Shown here piece after piece: positions 15,090-23,660 of a stretch of 47,043 nucleotides of DNA (its first letter is position 1; each line of letters begins with the position of its first letter). The DNA comes from Alphaproteobacteria bacterium UBA3002 (GTDB lineage Bacteria; Pseudomonadota; Alphaproteobacteria; Rickettsiales; UBA3002). A model generated the notes under the pieces. The model was not told where the DNA came from. It was given only the letters and a program-made list of their open reading frames with translations, and ran no database searches. The position numbers and the translations under genes were made by a program. The stretch spans positions 1 to 47,043 of the forward strand of contig DDZS01000078.1 in assembly GCA_002346425.1 (NCBI GenBank), written 5' to 3'.

Positions 15090-15770
15090 TTAGCCGCGAT
15101 ACATTCGGGTCACTGCGTAAACCGCGCCTAAAATCCGCACGGTGGCGCGTTCTTCATGTAATGCATGAAATTGCCCTTCTAAGCTCGAGAAGCTTTTGAG
15201 ATAGGGTGGTTGGTATAAGCGCAACTCATGCCGCCAGTCTTGTTGCGATTGATGCTCTACCAAAACCAGATCACCTTCCTGATAACCCGGACCAATGAAG
15301 GCGATATCATGGGGAATGATACCTAAGTGATCGACCTCGCGCCCGGTGACTTCTATGCAATATTGCGTACCGTTTGCGGGTTGAGATAAACGAAACACAT
15401 AATGCTGTCCTTGTTTGCGTATGGCAGGGTGGCGCGCTAATGTTGTGCTGGGTGGGATGTGAAATTGAATCGAAGCTTCCACTGGGACCGGTTTTTCAAC
15501 CACAACTTCTTTTGTTAAGATTTTTTCAACTGGCGGGGTGGTTGCTTGGGCAAGGGGTGTTTTTGTAACAGCGACTGAAGTAGCTTCTTCACCTAATACT
15601 TCAGCAAAAGATACATTGAACGCATGTGCTATTTTCACAACCTCATCTGCTTTAAGCTGCCGGCTGCCTTGCAGCAGATGGGTGACGGCTGAGCGATTGC
15701 GTCCCAATAGATCCGCCAGTTGCGATTGGGTCCAGCCTTGCTGTTCAAGCAATCGTTTTAAATGCTGCAT
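15090..15770 (-). CDS. Cro/C1-type transcriptional regulator with S24-like C-terminal domain
   Basis: 226 aa. Residues 1-60 form a Cro/C1 helix-turn-helix (WTQSQLADLLGRNRSAVTHL, with KADEVVKIAHAFNVSF). Residues about 65-105 are a Val/Pro/Thr-rich linker. The C-terminal 120 residues resemble the LexA/CI S24 fold: IEVTGREVDHLGIIPHDIAF, YQEGDLVLVEH and the closing RILGAVYAVTRMYR. The usual GxSM catalytic Ser region reads GREVDHLG, with no Ser, so self-cleavage is unlikely and the domain may only dimerise or bind a ligand. A TCGCAA/TTGCGA inverted repeat just upstream is a possible own operator. No phage genes surround it. Confidence 0.82.
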   Translation of the reverse strand: MQHLKRLLEQQGWTQSQLADLLGRNRSAVTHLLQGSRQLKADEVVKIAHAFNVSFAEVLGEEATSVAVTKTPLAQATTPPVEKILTKEVVVEKPVPVEASIQFHIPPSTTLARHPAIRKQGQHYVFRLSQPANGTQYCIEVTGREVDHLGIIPHDIAFIGPGYQEGDLVLVEHQSQQDWRHELRLYQPPYLKSFSSLEGQFHALHEERATVRILGAVYAVTRMYRG

Positions 15771-15782
15771 GTGTTGTCATTA

Positions 15783-15811
15783 TCGCAAATGAGCTGCGCT
15801 GTCAGTTGCGA
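15783..15811. promoter_or_regulatory. Inverted repeat upstream of the Cro/C1-type regulator
   Basis: TCGCAA (15783-15788) and TTGCGA (15806-15811) are exact inverted repeats with centres 23 bases apart (about two helical turns), directly upstream of the regulator start at 15770. This spacing suits binding by a dimeric helix-turn-helix protein, so autoregulation is a reasonable inference. Only six bases per arm, so chance is possible. Confidence 0.35.
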
Positions 15812-15833
15812 AAATCAGAACATTGGGTGACGG

Positions 15834-17255
15834 CTATGCGGTAGCCGTACCGCCAACGGTAATTGGATCGATCAGCAGGCTGGGTTGTCCGACACCCACG
15901 GGGACCGACTGTCCCCCTTTGCCGCAGGTGCCAATTCCCTCATCCAATGCCATATCTGAACCAATCATCCGAACCTTTTGCATGGCGACGGGGCCATTGC
16001 CGATTAAAGTGGCGCCTTTGACCGGCGTCGTGATTTTGCCATCTTCGATCATATAGGCTTCGGAAGCATTAAAAACGAAATCGCCGGAGGTGATGTCGAC
16101 TTGCCCCCCACTAAAATGCGTGGCGTAAAGACCGCGTTTTACTGAGGCGATCATTTCGTCGCGGCTATGCGATCCTGCTTGCATATAGGTATTGGTCATC
16201 CTCGGCATGGGGCGATGCGCATAAGATTCGCGACGACCATTGCCGGTTGCGGGTACACCCATCAACCGCGCATTCATGCGATCTTGCATATAACCTTTCA
16301 AAATGCCGTCCTCGATTAACACAGTTTCGCCCGTGGGGGTGCCTTCATCATCGACGTTTAAAGAACCCCGGCGATCCGGAATCGTTCCATTATCGACAAT
16401 GGTAATGCCTTTGGAAGTTACCTGTTCGCCCACACGTCCCGAGAAGGTAGAGGTACCCTTACGGTTAAAATCGCCTTCCAGGCCATGGCCGACGGCTTCA
16501 TGAAGCAATACGCCACACCAGCCCGGGCCTAGCACTACCGGCATTTCTCCGGCTGGCGCGGGGCGGGCCTCAAGATTGACCAACGCCTGGCGTAAGGCTT
16601 CGTCTGCTTGGCGTTGCCAATTCGATTCCTGCAAATAATCTGCGTATAGCACACGCCCCCCTGCGCCGGAAGAGCCGCTTTCCAACCTGCCGTCTTTTTC
16701 GACCACAACAGACACGTTCAGTCGCACCAGAGGACGAATATCGCTGATCATCTGTCCATCGGCGCGCAATATGGTTACATGTTGCACTTCACCGGCAAGC
16801 GAGGCGCTCACTTGGCGGACGCGCGTGTCTTTGTCGCGCAGATACGTGTCGATTGCCCGAAGGGTGGCGATCTTCTGTTTGGTCGCCACGGCTTCCAGCG
16901 GATTATCCTGCATATAAAGCTGCTTATTCGTCCCAAGCGGGGCATGGGTATCGGCCTGAGATGGAGACTGCCCGTAATTGACGGCACGTACGGTTTCTGC
17001 CGCACGCTTCAGGGCCGCTTCGCTAAATTCATTGCTATGCGCATATGAGGATGCTTCGCCCAGCACGCCACGCATGCCAAAACCTTGCGTGATGTCGGTA
17101 CTGGCATTTTTAAGCCGCCCGTCATCCAGCAGAAAATTTTCCGAACTGGTCCATTCCAGAAATAATTCACCATCATCCAGCCCATGCAGGGTGTCAGATA
17201 AAATAGAAAGCGCGGTCTGCTGATTGAGACCGGTCGTATCAAATAAATGCTGCAT
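15834..17255 (-). CDS. tldD: TldD metalloprotease
   Basis: TldD partners with TldE (PmbA) to form a heterodimeric zinc protease that processes small modified peptides such as microcin B17 and degrades unfolded peptides. The 473-aa frame has the TldD-type zinc motif HEAVGHGLEGD (HExxxH), which TldE lacks, the DDGELFLEW start region and the C-terminal GTCGKGGQSVPVGVGQP. I chose the ATG at 17255 because TldD proteins begin just before this point; the frame is open to 17324 but the added residues look non-coding. It is divergent from lepB with 130 bases between. No tldE/pmbA is visible in this window. Confidence 0.94.
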   Translation of the reverse strand: MQHLFDTTGLNQQTALSILSDTLHGLDDGELFLEWTSSENFLLDDGRLKNASTDITQGFGMRGVLGEASSYAHSNEFSEAALKRAAETVRAVNYGQSPSQADTHAPLGTNKQLYMQDNPLEAVATKQKIATLRAIDTYLRDKDTRVRQVSASLAGEVQHVTILRADGQMISDIRPLVRLNVSVVVEKDGRLESGSSGAGGRVLYADYLQESNWQRQADEALRQALVNLEARPAPAGEMPVVLGPGWCGVLLHEAVGHGLEGDFNRKGTSTFSGRVGEQVTSKGITIVDNGTIPDRRGSLNVDDEGTPTGETVLIEDGILKGYMQDRMNARLMGVPATGNGRRESYAHRPMPRMTNTYMQAGSHSRDEMIASVKRGLYATHFSGGQVDITSGDFVFNASEAYMIEDGKITTPVKGATLIGNGPVAMQKVRMIGSDMALDEGIGTCGKGGQSVPVGVGQPSLLIDPITVGGTATA

Positions 17256-17385
17256 ACTCTTTATGTAATGGATGAAACGCGCAAAAGAAAGAGGATTGCG
17301 GCAATTGCATACGGCGAAGGCCATTTCCAGCTTGCCTTGCAGGGGGGCTAGCCGGTATGCAGGCGGTAATCAAGACGAAGGAACT

Positions 17386-18135
17386 ATGGCAAAACATAAA
17401 AGCGGCCTATTTGATAATATCAAAACCCTGGCATTTGCACTGGGTCTGGCTCTGTTGTTTCGCAGCTTTTTGTTCGAACCGTTTCATATCCCCTCGGGTT
17501 CGATGCGCCCGGGATTGTTGGAAGGGGATTTTCTGTTCGTATCCAAATATTCCTATGGCTACTCGCGCTATTCGTTTCCGTTTGCCGCCAGTGTCAATTG
17601 GATGGAAGGGCGCACCTCGGACGCAATGCCGGAGCGAGGCGATGTGATCGTATTTCGCAATCCCGATACGCCCTCAATCAACTTCATCAAACGGGTGATC
17701 GGCTTACCGGGTGATCGTATCCGCGTGCTGGATGGACGGGTGATCCTCAATGGGGAACTTCTAACTTATGATCGTATCGACGATTTCAACTTTCCGATTC
17801 CTGGCAAACCGAATGGGCCGGTGCTACGGTATGAAGAAGAATTGCCCACGGGGAAATCGTATGAAGTGCTCGATATGACGGGCTTTGGCCGTTTGGATAA
17901 CACGAAGGAATTTCTGGTGCCCGAAGGGGAAATTTTCGTGATGGGCGATAATCGCGATGACTCGGAAGATAGTCGCGCGCCAAATGGTTTCGGCTATGTG
18001 CCGCGGGAATATATCGTTGGTCGCGCCGAAATTATTCTGATTTCGTTTAATGTGTTTGCGGATGTTTCGCTGACCGATCCGATGAGTTGGGGCGAGCTGA
18101 TTCGCGGCGATCGTTTCTTTAAGGTGATTCGTTGA
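17386..18135 (+). CDS. lepB: Signal peptidase I
   Basis: Removes signal peptides from exported proteins at the periplasmic face of the inner membrane. 249 aa with one N-terminal membrane anchor (about residues 11-29). Catalytic Ser39 lies in PSGSMRPGLLEGD, and the catalytic Lys in NFIKRVIGLPGDRI. Box E is MGDNRDDSEDSR. The start at 17386 is preceded by AAGGA; an upstream-extended frame from 17272 has no support. It is the first gene of lepB-rnc-era-lipB; its TGA overlaps the TTG start of rnc. Confidence 0.96.
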   Translation: MAKHKSGLFDNIKTLAFALGLALLFRSFLFEPFHIPSGSMRPGLLEGDFLFVSKYSYGYSRYSFPFAASVNWMEGRTSDAMPERGDVIVFRNPDTPSINFIKRVIGLPGDRIRVLDGRVILNGELLTYDRIDDFNFPIPGKPNGPVLRYEEELPTGKSYEVLDMTGFGRLDNTKEFLVPEGEIFVMGDNRDDSEDSRAPNGFGYVPREYIVGRAEIILISFNVFADVSLTDPMSWGELIRGDRFFKVIR

Positions 18136-18797
18136 GCGAGGCCGTTACATGGCAGGAATATCGCGCTTCGCCACTTATGCTGCAGGCGTTGACGCATCCG
18201 TCATGCGCGCAAAAAAAAGACGGATTGCCGTTTAATAATCAACGGTTGGAGTTCCTTGGCGATTCGGTCTTAGGACTGCTGATCGCGGAATTGCTCTACA
18301 CCATGTATCCGGATGCGCCGGAAGGTGAGCTGGCGCGCCGCTTTGCGGCACTCGTCTGTGGCGAAACACTAGTAGCGGTCGCGCTGAGCATTGGGCTCGA
18401 TCAGGCATTAATCCTGTCTGATAGCGAGGAAGATAATGATGGGCGGCACAATCCATCCAATCTGGAAGATGCGTGTGAGGCAATGATCGGCGCGCTCTTT
18501 CTCGACGGTGGGTATGACATGGCGCGGCAATTTGTGCACCGCCATTGGCATGAACTGGCGTTAAAATTAAACGAGCCGCCCAAAGATCCGAAAACGACCT
18601 TACAGGAATGGGCGCAGAAGCAAGGATTGCCGCTGCCGGAATATCAGGTGATTGAGACCCATGGTCCTAGCCATGCCCCCGTCTTCACTATTGAAGTAAC
18701 AGTCGAAAAACGTGGATCGGCACAGGCACAGGCAAAATCTAAAAAAGCGGCTGAGCGTGATGCGGCGGCAGCGTTACTCGCACAGGTAGGACTATGA
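18132..18797 (+). CDS. rnc: Ribonuclease III
   Basis: Cleaves double-stranded RNA, maturing rRNA precursors and some mRNAs. 221 aa. Starts at TTG (18132), overlapping the lepB stop by four bases, so translation is coupled. The nuclease domain contains the signature RLEFLGDSVLG (Glu40 and Asp44) and EDACEAMIGALFLDGG with the second metal-binding acidic pair. A C-terminal dsRNA-binding domain follows (about 150-221; DPKTTLQEWAQKQGLPLPEY, ending KSKKAAERDAAAALL). The gene order with lepB and era is conserved in many proteobacteria. Confidence 0.96.
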   Translation: MSEAVTWQEYRASPLMLQALTHPSCAQKKDGLPFNNQRLEFLGDSVLGLLIAELLYTMYPDAPEGELARRFAALVCGETLVAVALSIGLDQALILSDSEEDNDGRHNPSNLEDACEAMIGALFLDGGYDMARQFVHRHWHELALKLNEPPKDPKTTLQEWAQKQGLPLPEYQVIETHGPSHAPVFTIEVTVEKRGSAQAQAKSKKAAERDAAAALLAQVGL

Positions 18798-19696
18798 GCC
18801 GCTGCGGATTCGTAACCTTTCTTGGTGCGCCAAATGCCGGAAAATCAACGCTGTTGAATCAATTGGCAGGGCAAAAACTGGCGATCGTTACGCCAAAAGC
18901 GCAGACTACGCGGCATCGTATTTTAGCGATTGTGATGGAAGGCGACACGCAGCTGATTCTGGTGGATGTTCCGGGGGTATTTGAAGCGCCGAAAAAGCAT
19001 CATTTCGAGCAAGCGATGGTCAGCTGTGCGTGGCAACAAGTGGGCGATGCGGATGTGGTAGCGGTCTTGGTAGACGCGGTGCGTGGCATCAAGGGGGAAA
19101 CCAAATTATTGCTGGAACGTCTGCGTGATCAGGTTCCGGGCTCCAAACATGTGGTGCTGGTACTCAACAAAATTGATAAAGTAAAAAAAGACGTCTTGTT
19201 GCAGCTAACACAAACTTGCGCCGCATATTATGACTTTGCGGCGACCTATTATATTTCCGCATTAACCGGGGATGGGGTGGCCGAACTGAAAACACAGTTT
19301 GCGGCGGCAATGCCGACCAGTCCCTATTTATACCCGCCAGAGCAGGTGACGGACATGTCGCAACGTCTTTTAAGTTCCGAAATCACGCGCGAGAAATTGT
19401 TTCTGCGTCTGCGCGAAGAACTTCCTTACAGCCTAACCGTGGAAACTGAGGCTTGGGAGGAAAAGCGCGACGGATCGGTTAAAATTAATCAGATTGTCTA
19501 TGTCGAGCGCGAGAGCCAGAAGAAGATTATTCTCGGCAAAGGTGGCAGCATGTTGAAAACCATTGGTGAGACGGCGCGCCGTGATATCGCTGAGCAGTTG
19601 GGTTGTCCGGTGCATCTGTTTTTATTTATTAAAATACGGGAAGGCTGGAAAGAAAATCCGGAACAGTTTTCCTATCTCGGACTGCAAAAAAACTGA
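18794..19696 (+). CDS. era: GTPase Era
   Basis: Essential GTPase that binds 16S rRNA and assists 30S subunit maturation. 300 aa. The GTPase domain has G1 GAPNAGKST, the switch region KAQTTRHRI, G3 DVPG and G4 NKID. The C-terminal KH domain (from about 225) contains VYVERESQKKIILGKGG and the terminal REGWKENPEQFSYLGL. The start ATGA overlaps the rnc stop by four bases, and the TGA overlaps the lipB ATG by one base. Confidence 0.97.
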   Translation: MSRCGFVTFLGAPNAGKSTLLNQLAGQKLAIVTPKAQTTRHRILAIVMEGDTQLILVDVPGVFEAPKKHHFEQAMVSCAWQQVGDADVVAVLVDAVRGIKGETKLLLERLRDQVPGSKHVVLVLNKIDKVKKDVLLQLTQTCAAYYDFAATYYISALTGDGVAELKTQFAAAMPTSPYLYPPEQVTDMSQRLLSSEITREKLFLRLREELPYSLTVETEAWEEKRDGSVKINQIVYVERESQKKIILGKGGSMLKTIGETARRDIAEQLGCPVHLFLFIKIREGWKENPEQFSYLGLQKN

Positions 19697-20337
19697 TGGA
19701 TTGGCAGACCACGCCCGGATTGACGCCTTATGAAACGGCGATCAATATGATGCGTCAACGTGTAGAGTTATTACAGCAAGATCAAGCAGAAGAGCTGGTT
19801 TGGCTGGTCGAACATCCCCCGCTTTATACCGCGGGTAGCAGTGCTAAAACGAATGACTTGATTGAAGCGCGCTTTCCTGTCCATCAAACCGGGCGCGGCG
19901 GTCAATATACCTATCACGGCCCCGGCCAGCGGATTGCTTACGTGATGCTAGACTTGCAAAAACGCGCGGAAGCCGAAGGGAAAAAGCCAGATCTGCGCGC
20001 ATTTGTGCAATCACTTGAGCAATGGTTGATTGATACGCTTGCGGTGTTTGGCGTTACCGGAGAAATCCGCGAGGGGCGGGTTGGCGTATGGGTGAAAGTC
20101 GGCGCGACGGAAAAGAAAATCGCGGCACTGGGCATCCGCGTGCAACGCTGGGTGACGTGGCACGGGATTGCGCTGAACGTCCACCCCGATCTGTCGCATT
20201 ACAGTGGTATAGTGCCTTGTGGCATTCGCGAATTCGGTGTGACTAGCCTGCATGACTTAGGTGTCAAAGTGTCGATGGAGGAGGTGGATCGCGTGTTGCG
20301 AGAGCAATTTACGCGGCATTTCCTAATCGATCTTTAA
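19696..20337 (+). CDS. lipB: Octanoyltransferase (lipoate biosynthesis)
   Basis: Transfers octanoyl from acyl carrier protein to lipoyl domains, the first step of de novo lipoate synthesis; LipA later inserts sulfur. 213 aa. Motifs present: HPPLYTAG, GRGGQYTYHGPGQ, the catalytic Lys region KKIAALGIRV, HGIALNV, and the catalytic Cys of GIVPCGIREFGVTSL. It is coupled to era (1-base overlap). lipB here, instead of the more usual recO, closes the lepB-rnc-era run. No lipA in the window. Confidence 0.95.
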   Translation: MDWQTTPGLTPYETAINMMRQRVELLQQDQAEELVWLVEHPPLYTAGSSAKTNDLIEARFPVHQTGRGGQYTYHGPGQRIAYVMLDLQKRAEAEGKKPDLRAFVQSLEQWLIDTLAVFGVTGEIREGRVGVWVKVGATEKKIAALGIRVQRWVTWHGIALNVHPDLSHYSGIVPCGIREFGVTSLHDLGVKVSMEEVDRVLREQFTRHFLIDL

Positions 20338-20380
20338 TTCCACTCTCGCCATCTTGGGTGGACAAACCAAGGAGGAATCG

Positions 20381-20593
20381 ATGAGTTTTCGCAAGGGCAG
20401 CAATGTAAAATGGAACTGGGGAAATGGTGAAGGCACCGGCGAGGTGCAGGAAAAATTCACCTCTAAAGTGACCCGTACCATCAATGGCAGCGAAATTACG
20501 CGCGATGCCAGCAAGGATAACCCGGCCTATTTAATCAAACAAGAAGATGGGGATCGGGTGCTGAAATCCGAATCGGAATTGAAAGCCGCTTAA
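20381..20593 (+). CDS. DUF2945 / HVA1-family Tudor-like protein
   Basis: 70 aa. The short beta-rich sequence (KGSNVKWNWGNGEGTGEVQE, then NPAYLIKQEDGDRVLKSESEL) matches the HVA1/DUF2945 Tudor-like family; its biochemical role is unknown, with nucleic-acid or protein binding presumed from the fold. The start at 20381 follows a strong GGAGG six bases away; an open frame nine codons longer lacks such support. It is 43 bases after lipB on the same strand. Its TAA overlaps the convergent acylphosphatase stop by four bases (TTAA). Confidence 0.85.
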   Translation: MSFRKGSNVKWNWGNGEGTGEVQEKFTSKVTRTINGSEITRDASKDNPAYLIKQEDGDRVLKSESELKAA

Positions 20594-20871
20594 ACGGTTT
20601 CTTTCATTTCGAATTCCTGAGTCGGCGCATCGTCCCAGGTTGAAACGGAAATATCGCGGACACGACAGGCCAATGGGCCTTCCTTACACGCGGTTAGCAT
20701 GTCATCCACCTGATCAGTCGCCCCGGCAAACACCGCTTCGACAGAACCATCTTGCCGATTACGAACCCAGCCGCTTAAACCGCGCTTACGCGCATTGGCT
20801 TTGGTCCACGCGCGATAACCGACGCCTTGAACGCGGCCCGAGACCACTACATGTACCGTTTTGGAATGCAT
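20590..20871 (-). CDS. acyP: Acylphosphatase
   Basis: Hydrolyses carboxyl-phosphate bonds such as acetyl phosphate. 93 aa, the standard size. It contains the active-site loop SGRVQGVGYRAW with the catalytic Arg, and GLSGWVRNRQDGSVEAVFAG with the catalytic Asn. It is 19 bases downstream of the biotin carboxylase gene on the minus strand, so probably co-transcribed. Confidence 0.95.
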   Translation of the reverse strand: MHSKTVHVVVSGRVQGVGYRAWTKANARKRGLSGWVRNRQDGSVEAVFAGATDQVDDMLTACKEGPLACRVRDISVSTWDDAPTQEFEMKETV

Positions 20872-20890
20872 TTAAGTAAAGTAACGAAGT

Positions 20891-22876
20891 TTACGCAAAA
20901 GTCAAAAGCACTTCATCCGCGGAGACATTGCCCGGCGCGGAAACATGCACTTTCTCAATGGTCGCATCGTGATCGGCATAGAGAATATTCTCCATTTTCA
21001 TCGCTTCAATGATGCATAGCGGCTGGCCTTCCCGCACTTCCTGACCTTCTGTCACGAAGATTTTCGTAACCAGTCCGGTGATTGGCGCCACGAGTTCGTG
21101 ATCGCCAACCCCATCCGCCGGTTCTGGCATATATTGCGCGAGCTCGGCGACATTCGGTTCGCGCACGACGACGCGGACATCGTATCCGGCGTAGCTAAGT
21201 TGATGCCCCTCTGCCAGCGAGCGGGATTTAACACTGACCGGCATACCGTTGACGGTGCCTTGGAATAACGGATTACCTAGCTTCCATGAGGAACGAATCA
21301 CGATCAGGCCGCTATCATAGCCAATATCATAACCATGTTCGCGTGCCCGGACATAGACGGGGTAATTGCTTTTGCCAATCGAGACGACCCAGCGCTGACC
21401 AATCGCACGCTTGCGGTGCGGGAGTTGGCCGGAAATTTGCGTTGCGCGTTCGATATTGCGCAGGAAACAGAAGATGGCGACAGCCATGCAAATCGCTTTG
21501 GCTTCAGAGTCGAGCACATCGCCCGCGAAACCGGCGGGGTATTCCTGCTCAATGAAGTTGGTGGAAATTTCGCCTTTCTGGAAACGCTCATGGCCGAGCA
21601 CCGCATCCAGAAACGGAATATTATGCGCAATGCCGCGCAGGATGGTTTCATTCAACGCGCTACGCATGATTTCAATCGCCGCATCGCGCGTCGCGCCATG
21701 GGTTGAGAATTTGGCGATCATCGGGTCGTAGAACATGCTGACCTCGCCGCCTTCATACACGCCGGTGTCGATGACCAGTTTGCCGTTGCTTTCAGGCGTT
21801 TGGTAACGTGTCACACGACCGGTAGAGGGAAGGAAACCGCGTGCGGGATCTTCTGCATAGATACGGCTTTCAAATGCCCAACCTTCGAGTTTCACTTCTT
21901 CTTGCGTGAAGCTCAATGCTTCGCCTGCAGCAACGCGGAACATTTGTTCCACTAGATCAATCCCGGTAACTAATTCCGTTACGCGATGCTCTACTTGCAG
22001 GCGGGTGTTCATCTCGAGGAAATAAAATTTCCCATCCTGATCGACGATATATTCAACCGTACCCGCCGATGCATAGCCCACTTCTTTGGCGAGCTGAATT
22101 GATTGGCGGCTCATTTCTTCGCGCATTTCAGGCGTTACAAACGAGCTCGGCGCTTCCTCAATCACTTTCTGGTGACGGCGCTGAATAGAACATTCCCGCT
22201 CACCCAGTGACAATACATTACCATGCTGATCGGCCAGAATCTGAATTTCAATGTGACGCGGATCGTCAAAGAATTTTTCGATAAACACGCGAGCATCACC
22301 AAAGGAGGATTTCGCTTCGCTAGAGGCGAGGCCCATGCCTTGCTCCAGATCGGCTTCGCTGCGCGCGACGCGCATCCCTTTCCCGCCACCGCCGGCAGCG
22401 GCCTTGATCATGACGGGATAGCCGATTTCGCTGGCGACCTGCTTGGCTTTTTCCAGATCGGCAATCGCATCCATCACGCCGGGGACGGTATTCACGCCTG
22501 CGGCATTGGCGATTTTTTTGGACTCGATTTTATCGCCCATTTTATGGATAGCATCCGGCCCCGGGCCGACCCAGGCAACGCCCATTTTGCGCACGGCTTT
22601 ACAAAATTCTTCATTTTCCGACAAAAAGCCATAGCCCGGATGCACGCATTGCGCGCCGCTACGATCGATCGCGGTGAGCAGGGCTTCCATATTCAGATAG
22701 CTTTGGGATGCGGGGGAGGGGCCAATATAGACCGCTTCATCTGCCTGCCGCACATGCAAAGCATTGGTATCCGCTTCCGAATAGACGGCAATGGTACGCA
22801 TGCCCATCCGCTTAGCGGTCTGCATGATACGAATGGCGATTTCGCCACGGTTTGCAATCAAGACTGAATCAAACAT
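20891..22876 (-). CDS. pccA: Acetyl/propionyl-CoA carboxylase alpha (biotin carboxylase + biotin carrier) subunit
   Basis: 661 aa from the ATG at 22876. Biotin carboxylase domain (1-445: FDSVLIANRGEIAIRI, HPGYGFLSEN, the ATP-grasp Gly-rich AAAGGGGKGMR, EMNTRLQVEH), then a BT-type linker region and a C-terminal biotinyl domain with EAMKMENIL near the end, where the Lys carries biotin. Length and domain order match alpha subunits of propionyl- or other acyl-CoA carboxylases rather than the shorter AccC. The YIGPSPASQSYLNMEAL segment is PccA-like. With a PccB subunit elsewhere it would feed propionyl-CoA to methylmalonyl-CoA. No beta subunit is in the window, so a methylcrotonyl- or geranyl-CoA substrate is not excluded. 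Confidence 0.9.
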   Translation of the reverse strand: MFDSVLIANRGEIAIRIMQTAKRMGMRTIAVYSEADTNALHVRQADEAVYIGPSPASQSYLNMEALLTAIDRSGAQCVHPGYGFLSENEEFCKAVRKMGVAWVGPGPDAIHKMGDKIESKKIANAAGVNTVPGVMDAIADLEKAKQVASEIGYPVMIKAAAGGGGKGMRVARSEADLEQGMGLASSEAKSSFGDARVFIEKFFDDPRHIEIQILADQHGNVLSLGERECSIQRRHQKVIEEAPSSFVTPEMREEMSRQSIQLAKEVGYASAGTVEYIVDQDGKFYFLEMNTRLQVEHRVTELVTGIDLVEQMFRVAAGEALSFTQEEVKLEGWAFESRIYAEDPARGFLPSTGRVTRYQTPESNGKLVIDTGVYEGGEVSMFYDPMIAKFSTHGATRDAAIEIMRSALNETILRGIAHNIPFLDAVLGHERFQKGEISTNFIEQEYPAGFAGDVLDSEAKAICMAVAIFCFLRNIERATQISGQLPHRKRAIGQRWVVSIGKSNYPVYVRAREHGYDIGYDSGLIVIRSSWKLGNPLFQGTVNGMPVSVKSRSLAEGHQLSYAGYDVRVVVREPNVAELAQYMPEPADGVGDHELVAPITGLVTKIFVTEGQEVREGQPLCIIEAMKMENILYADHDATIEKVHVSAPGNVSADEVLLTFA

Positions 22877-22939
22877 CGCTGCCGGATAGCATGATGGCAA
22901 AATTTTGGCAAGTTGGGATGAACCGCCTATGAAAAAGCG

Positions 22940-23599
22940 TTAAGCCTGTTTCGGAACTAGTAATTTCACCAGACTGTAGAGTACCCAGGCATTTAGCGTA
23001 TGCCAGATGAAATGCGTGCCATAAGGAAAACTGCTGCAAATGCTGGTGTCGATGGTGCGGAAGGTCAGTGAAATCAGGAATAATACTGAGATGGCCGCCA
23101 TCGGTTTCCAGCTATGTTTATATTGTAGGCGCAGCCACGTGGTCGCCACGCCAAGCATGACCAGTGGTGGGATATACATCAGTGAGCCGTTCAACACGTC
23201 GGAAGGGACATTGGTTTGGATCCACACATTACAGGCGGAAAAGACCAGCCAGATCAGCAGGGTCTTAAACCAATGCAGCCCGATCAGCCGGATAAAGAGG
23301 CTGAAAATATAAAGATTGATAAAGACATAAATCGGTATCACATCGGCCACGACCGCCCATTTGGTGGCCACGCTATGCCATAGACCACTACCGATACCGA
23401 TGACAAACAGGCTGATTAAAAGGGCGACGACGTCCCAATAGGCACGCCACGAAATGCCCCGCAATAACTGGATGCCGAGTATGGCGACCAGAATGAAAAA
23501 GCCGTTCGATAGGAAATTAAGAGGTTCGGCCCAGAAACCCGGATCGCCCGCGCGTTCGCAATATGCCAGATGGCGGGGGAGCATTTCTTCAGGATTCAT
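22940..23599 (-). CDS. Ceramidase-superfamily (CREST) membrane protein, copy 1
   Basis: 219 aa with about seven membrane helices. It carries the conserved pattern of alkaline ceramidase-like CREST hydrolases: CERAGDPGFWAEPLNFLSN near the N-terminus, a Ser-His motif GSGLWHS, an Asp in VVADVIPIY, and a C-terminal GTHFIWHTLNAW with paired His. These residues form a metal-bound site in the superfamily. Known members cleave amide bonds of ceramide or act as receptors; the bacterial substrate is unknown. It lies 61 bases downstream of a clearly related second copy. No serine palmitoyltransferase is visible here. Confidence 0.83.
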   Translation of the reverse strand: MNPEEMLPRHLAYCERAGDPGFWAEPLNFLSNGFFILVAILGIQLLRGISWRAYWDVVALLISLFVIGIGSGLWHSVATKWAVVADVIPIYVFINLYIFSLFIRLIGLHWFKTLLIWLVFSACNVWIQTNVPSDVLNGSLMYIPPLVMLGVATTWLRLQYKHSWKPMAAISVLFLISLTFRTIDTSICSSFPYGTHFIWHTLNAWVLYSLVKLLVPKQA

Positions 23600-23660
23600 A
23601 CTTGTTGTGATAGGGCGAATAAAAGTTTCATGAAAGCGCTTTTTTGCATGTTACGCTCGT

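Noticed and set aside
15090..15770. Prophage repressor marking a phage insertion
   Set aside because: No integrase, structural or replication phage genes lie nearby, and the S24-type catalytic Ser is missing.
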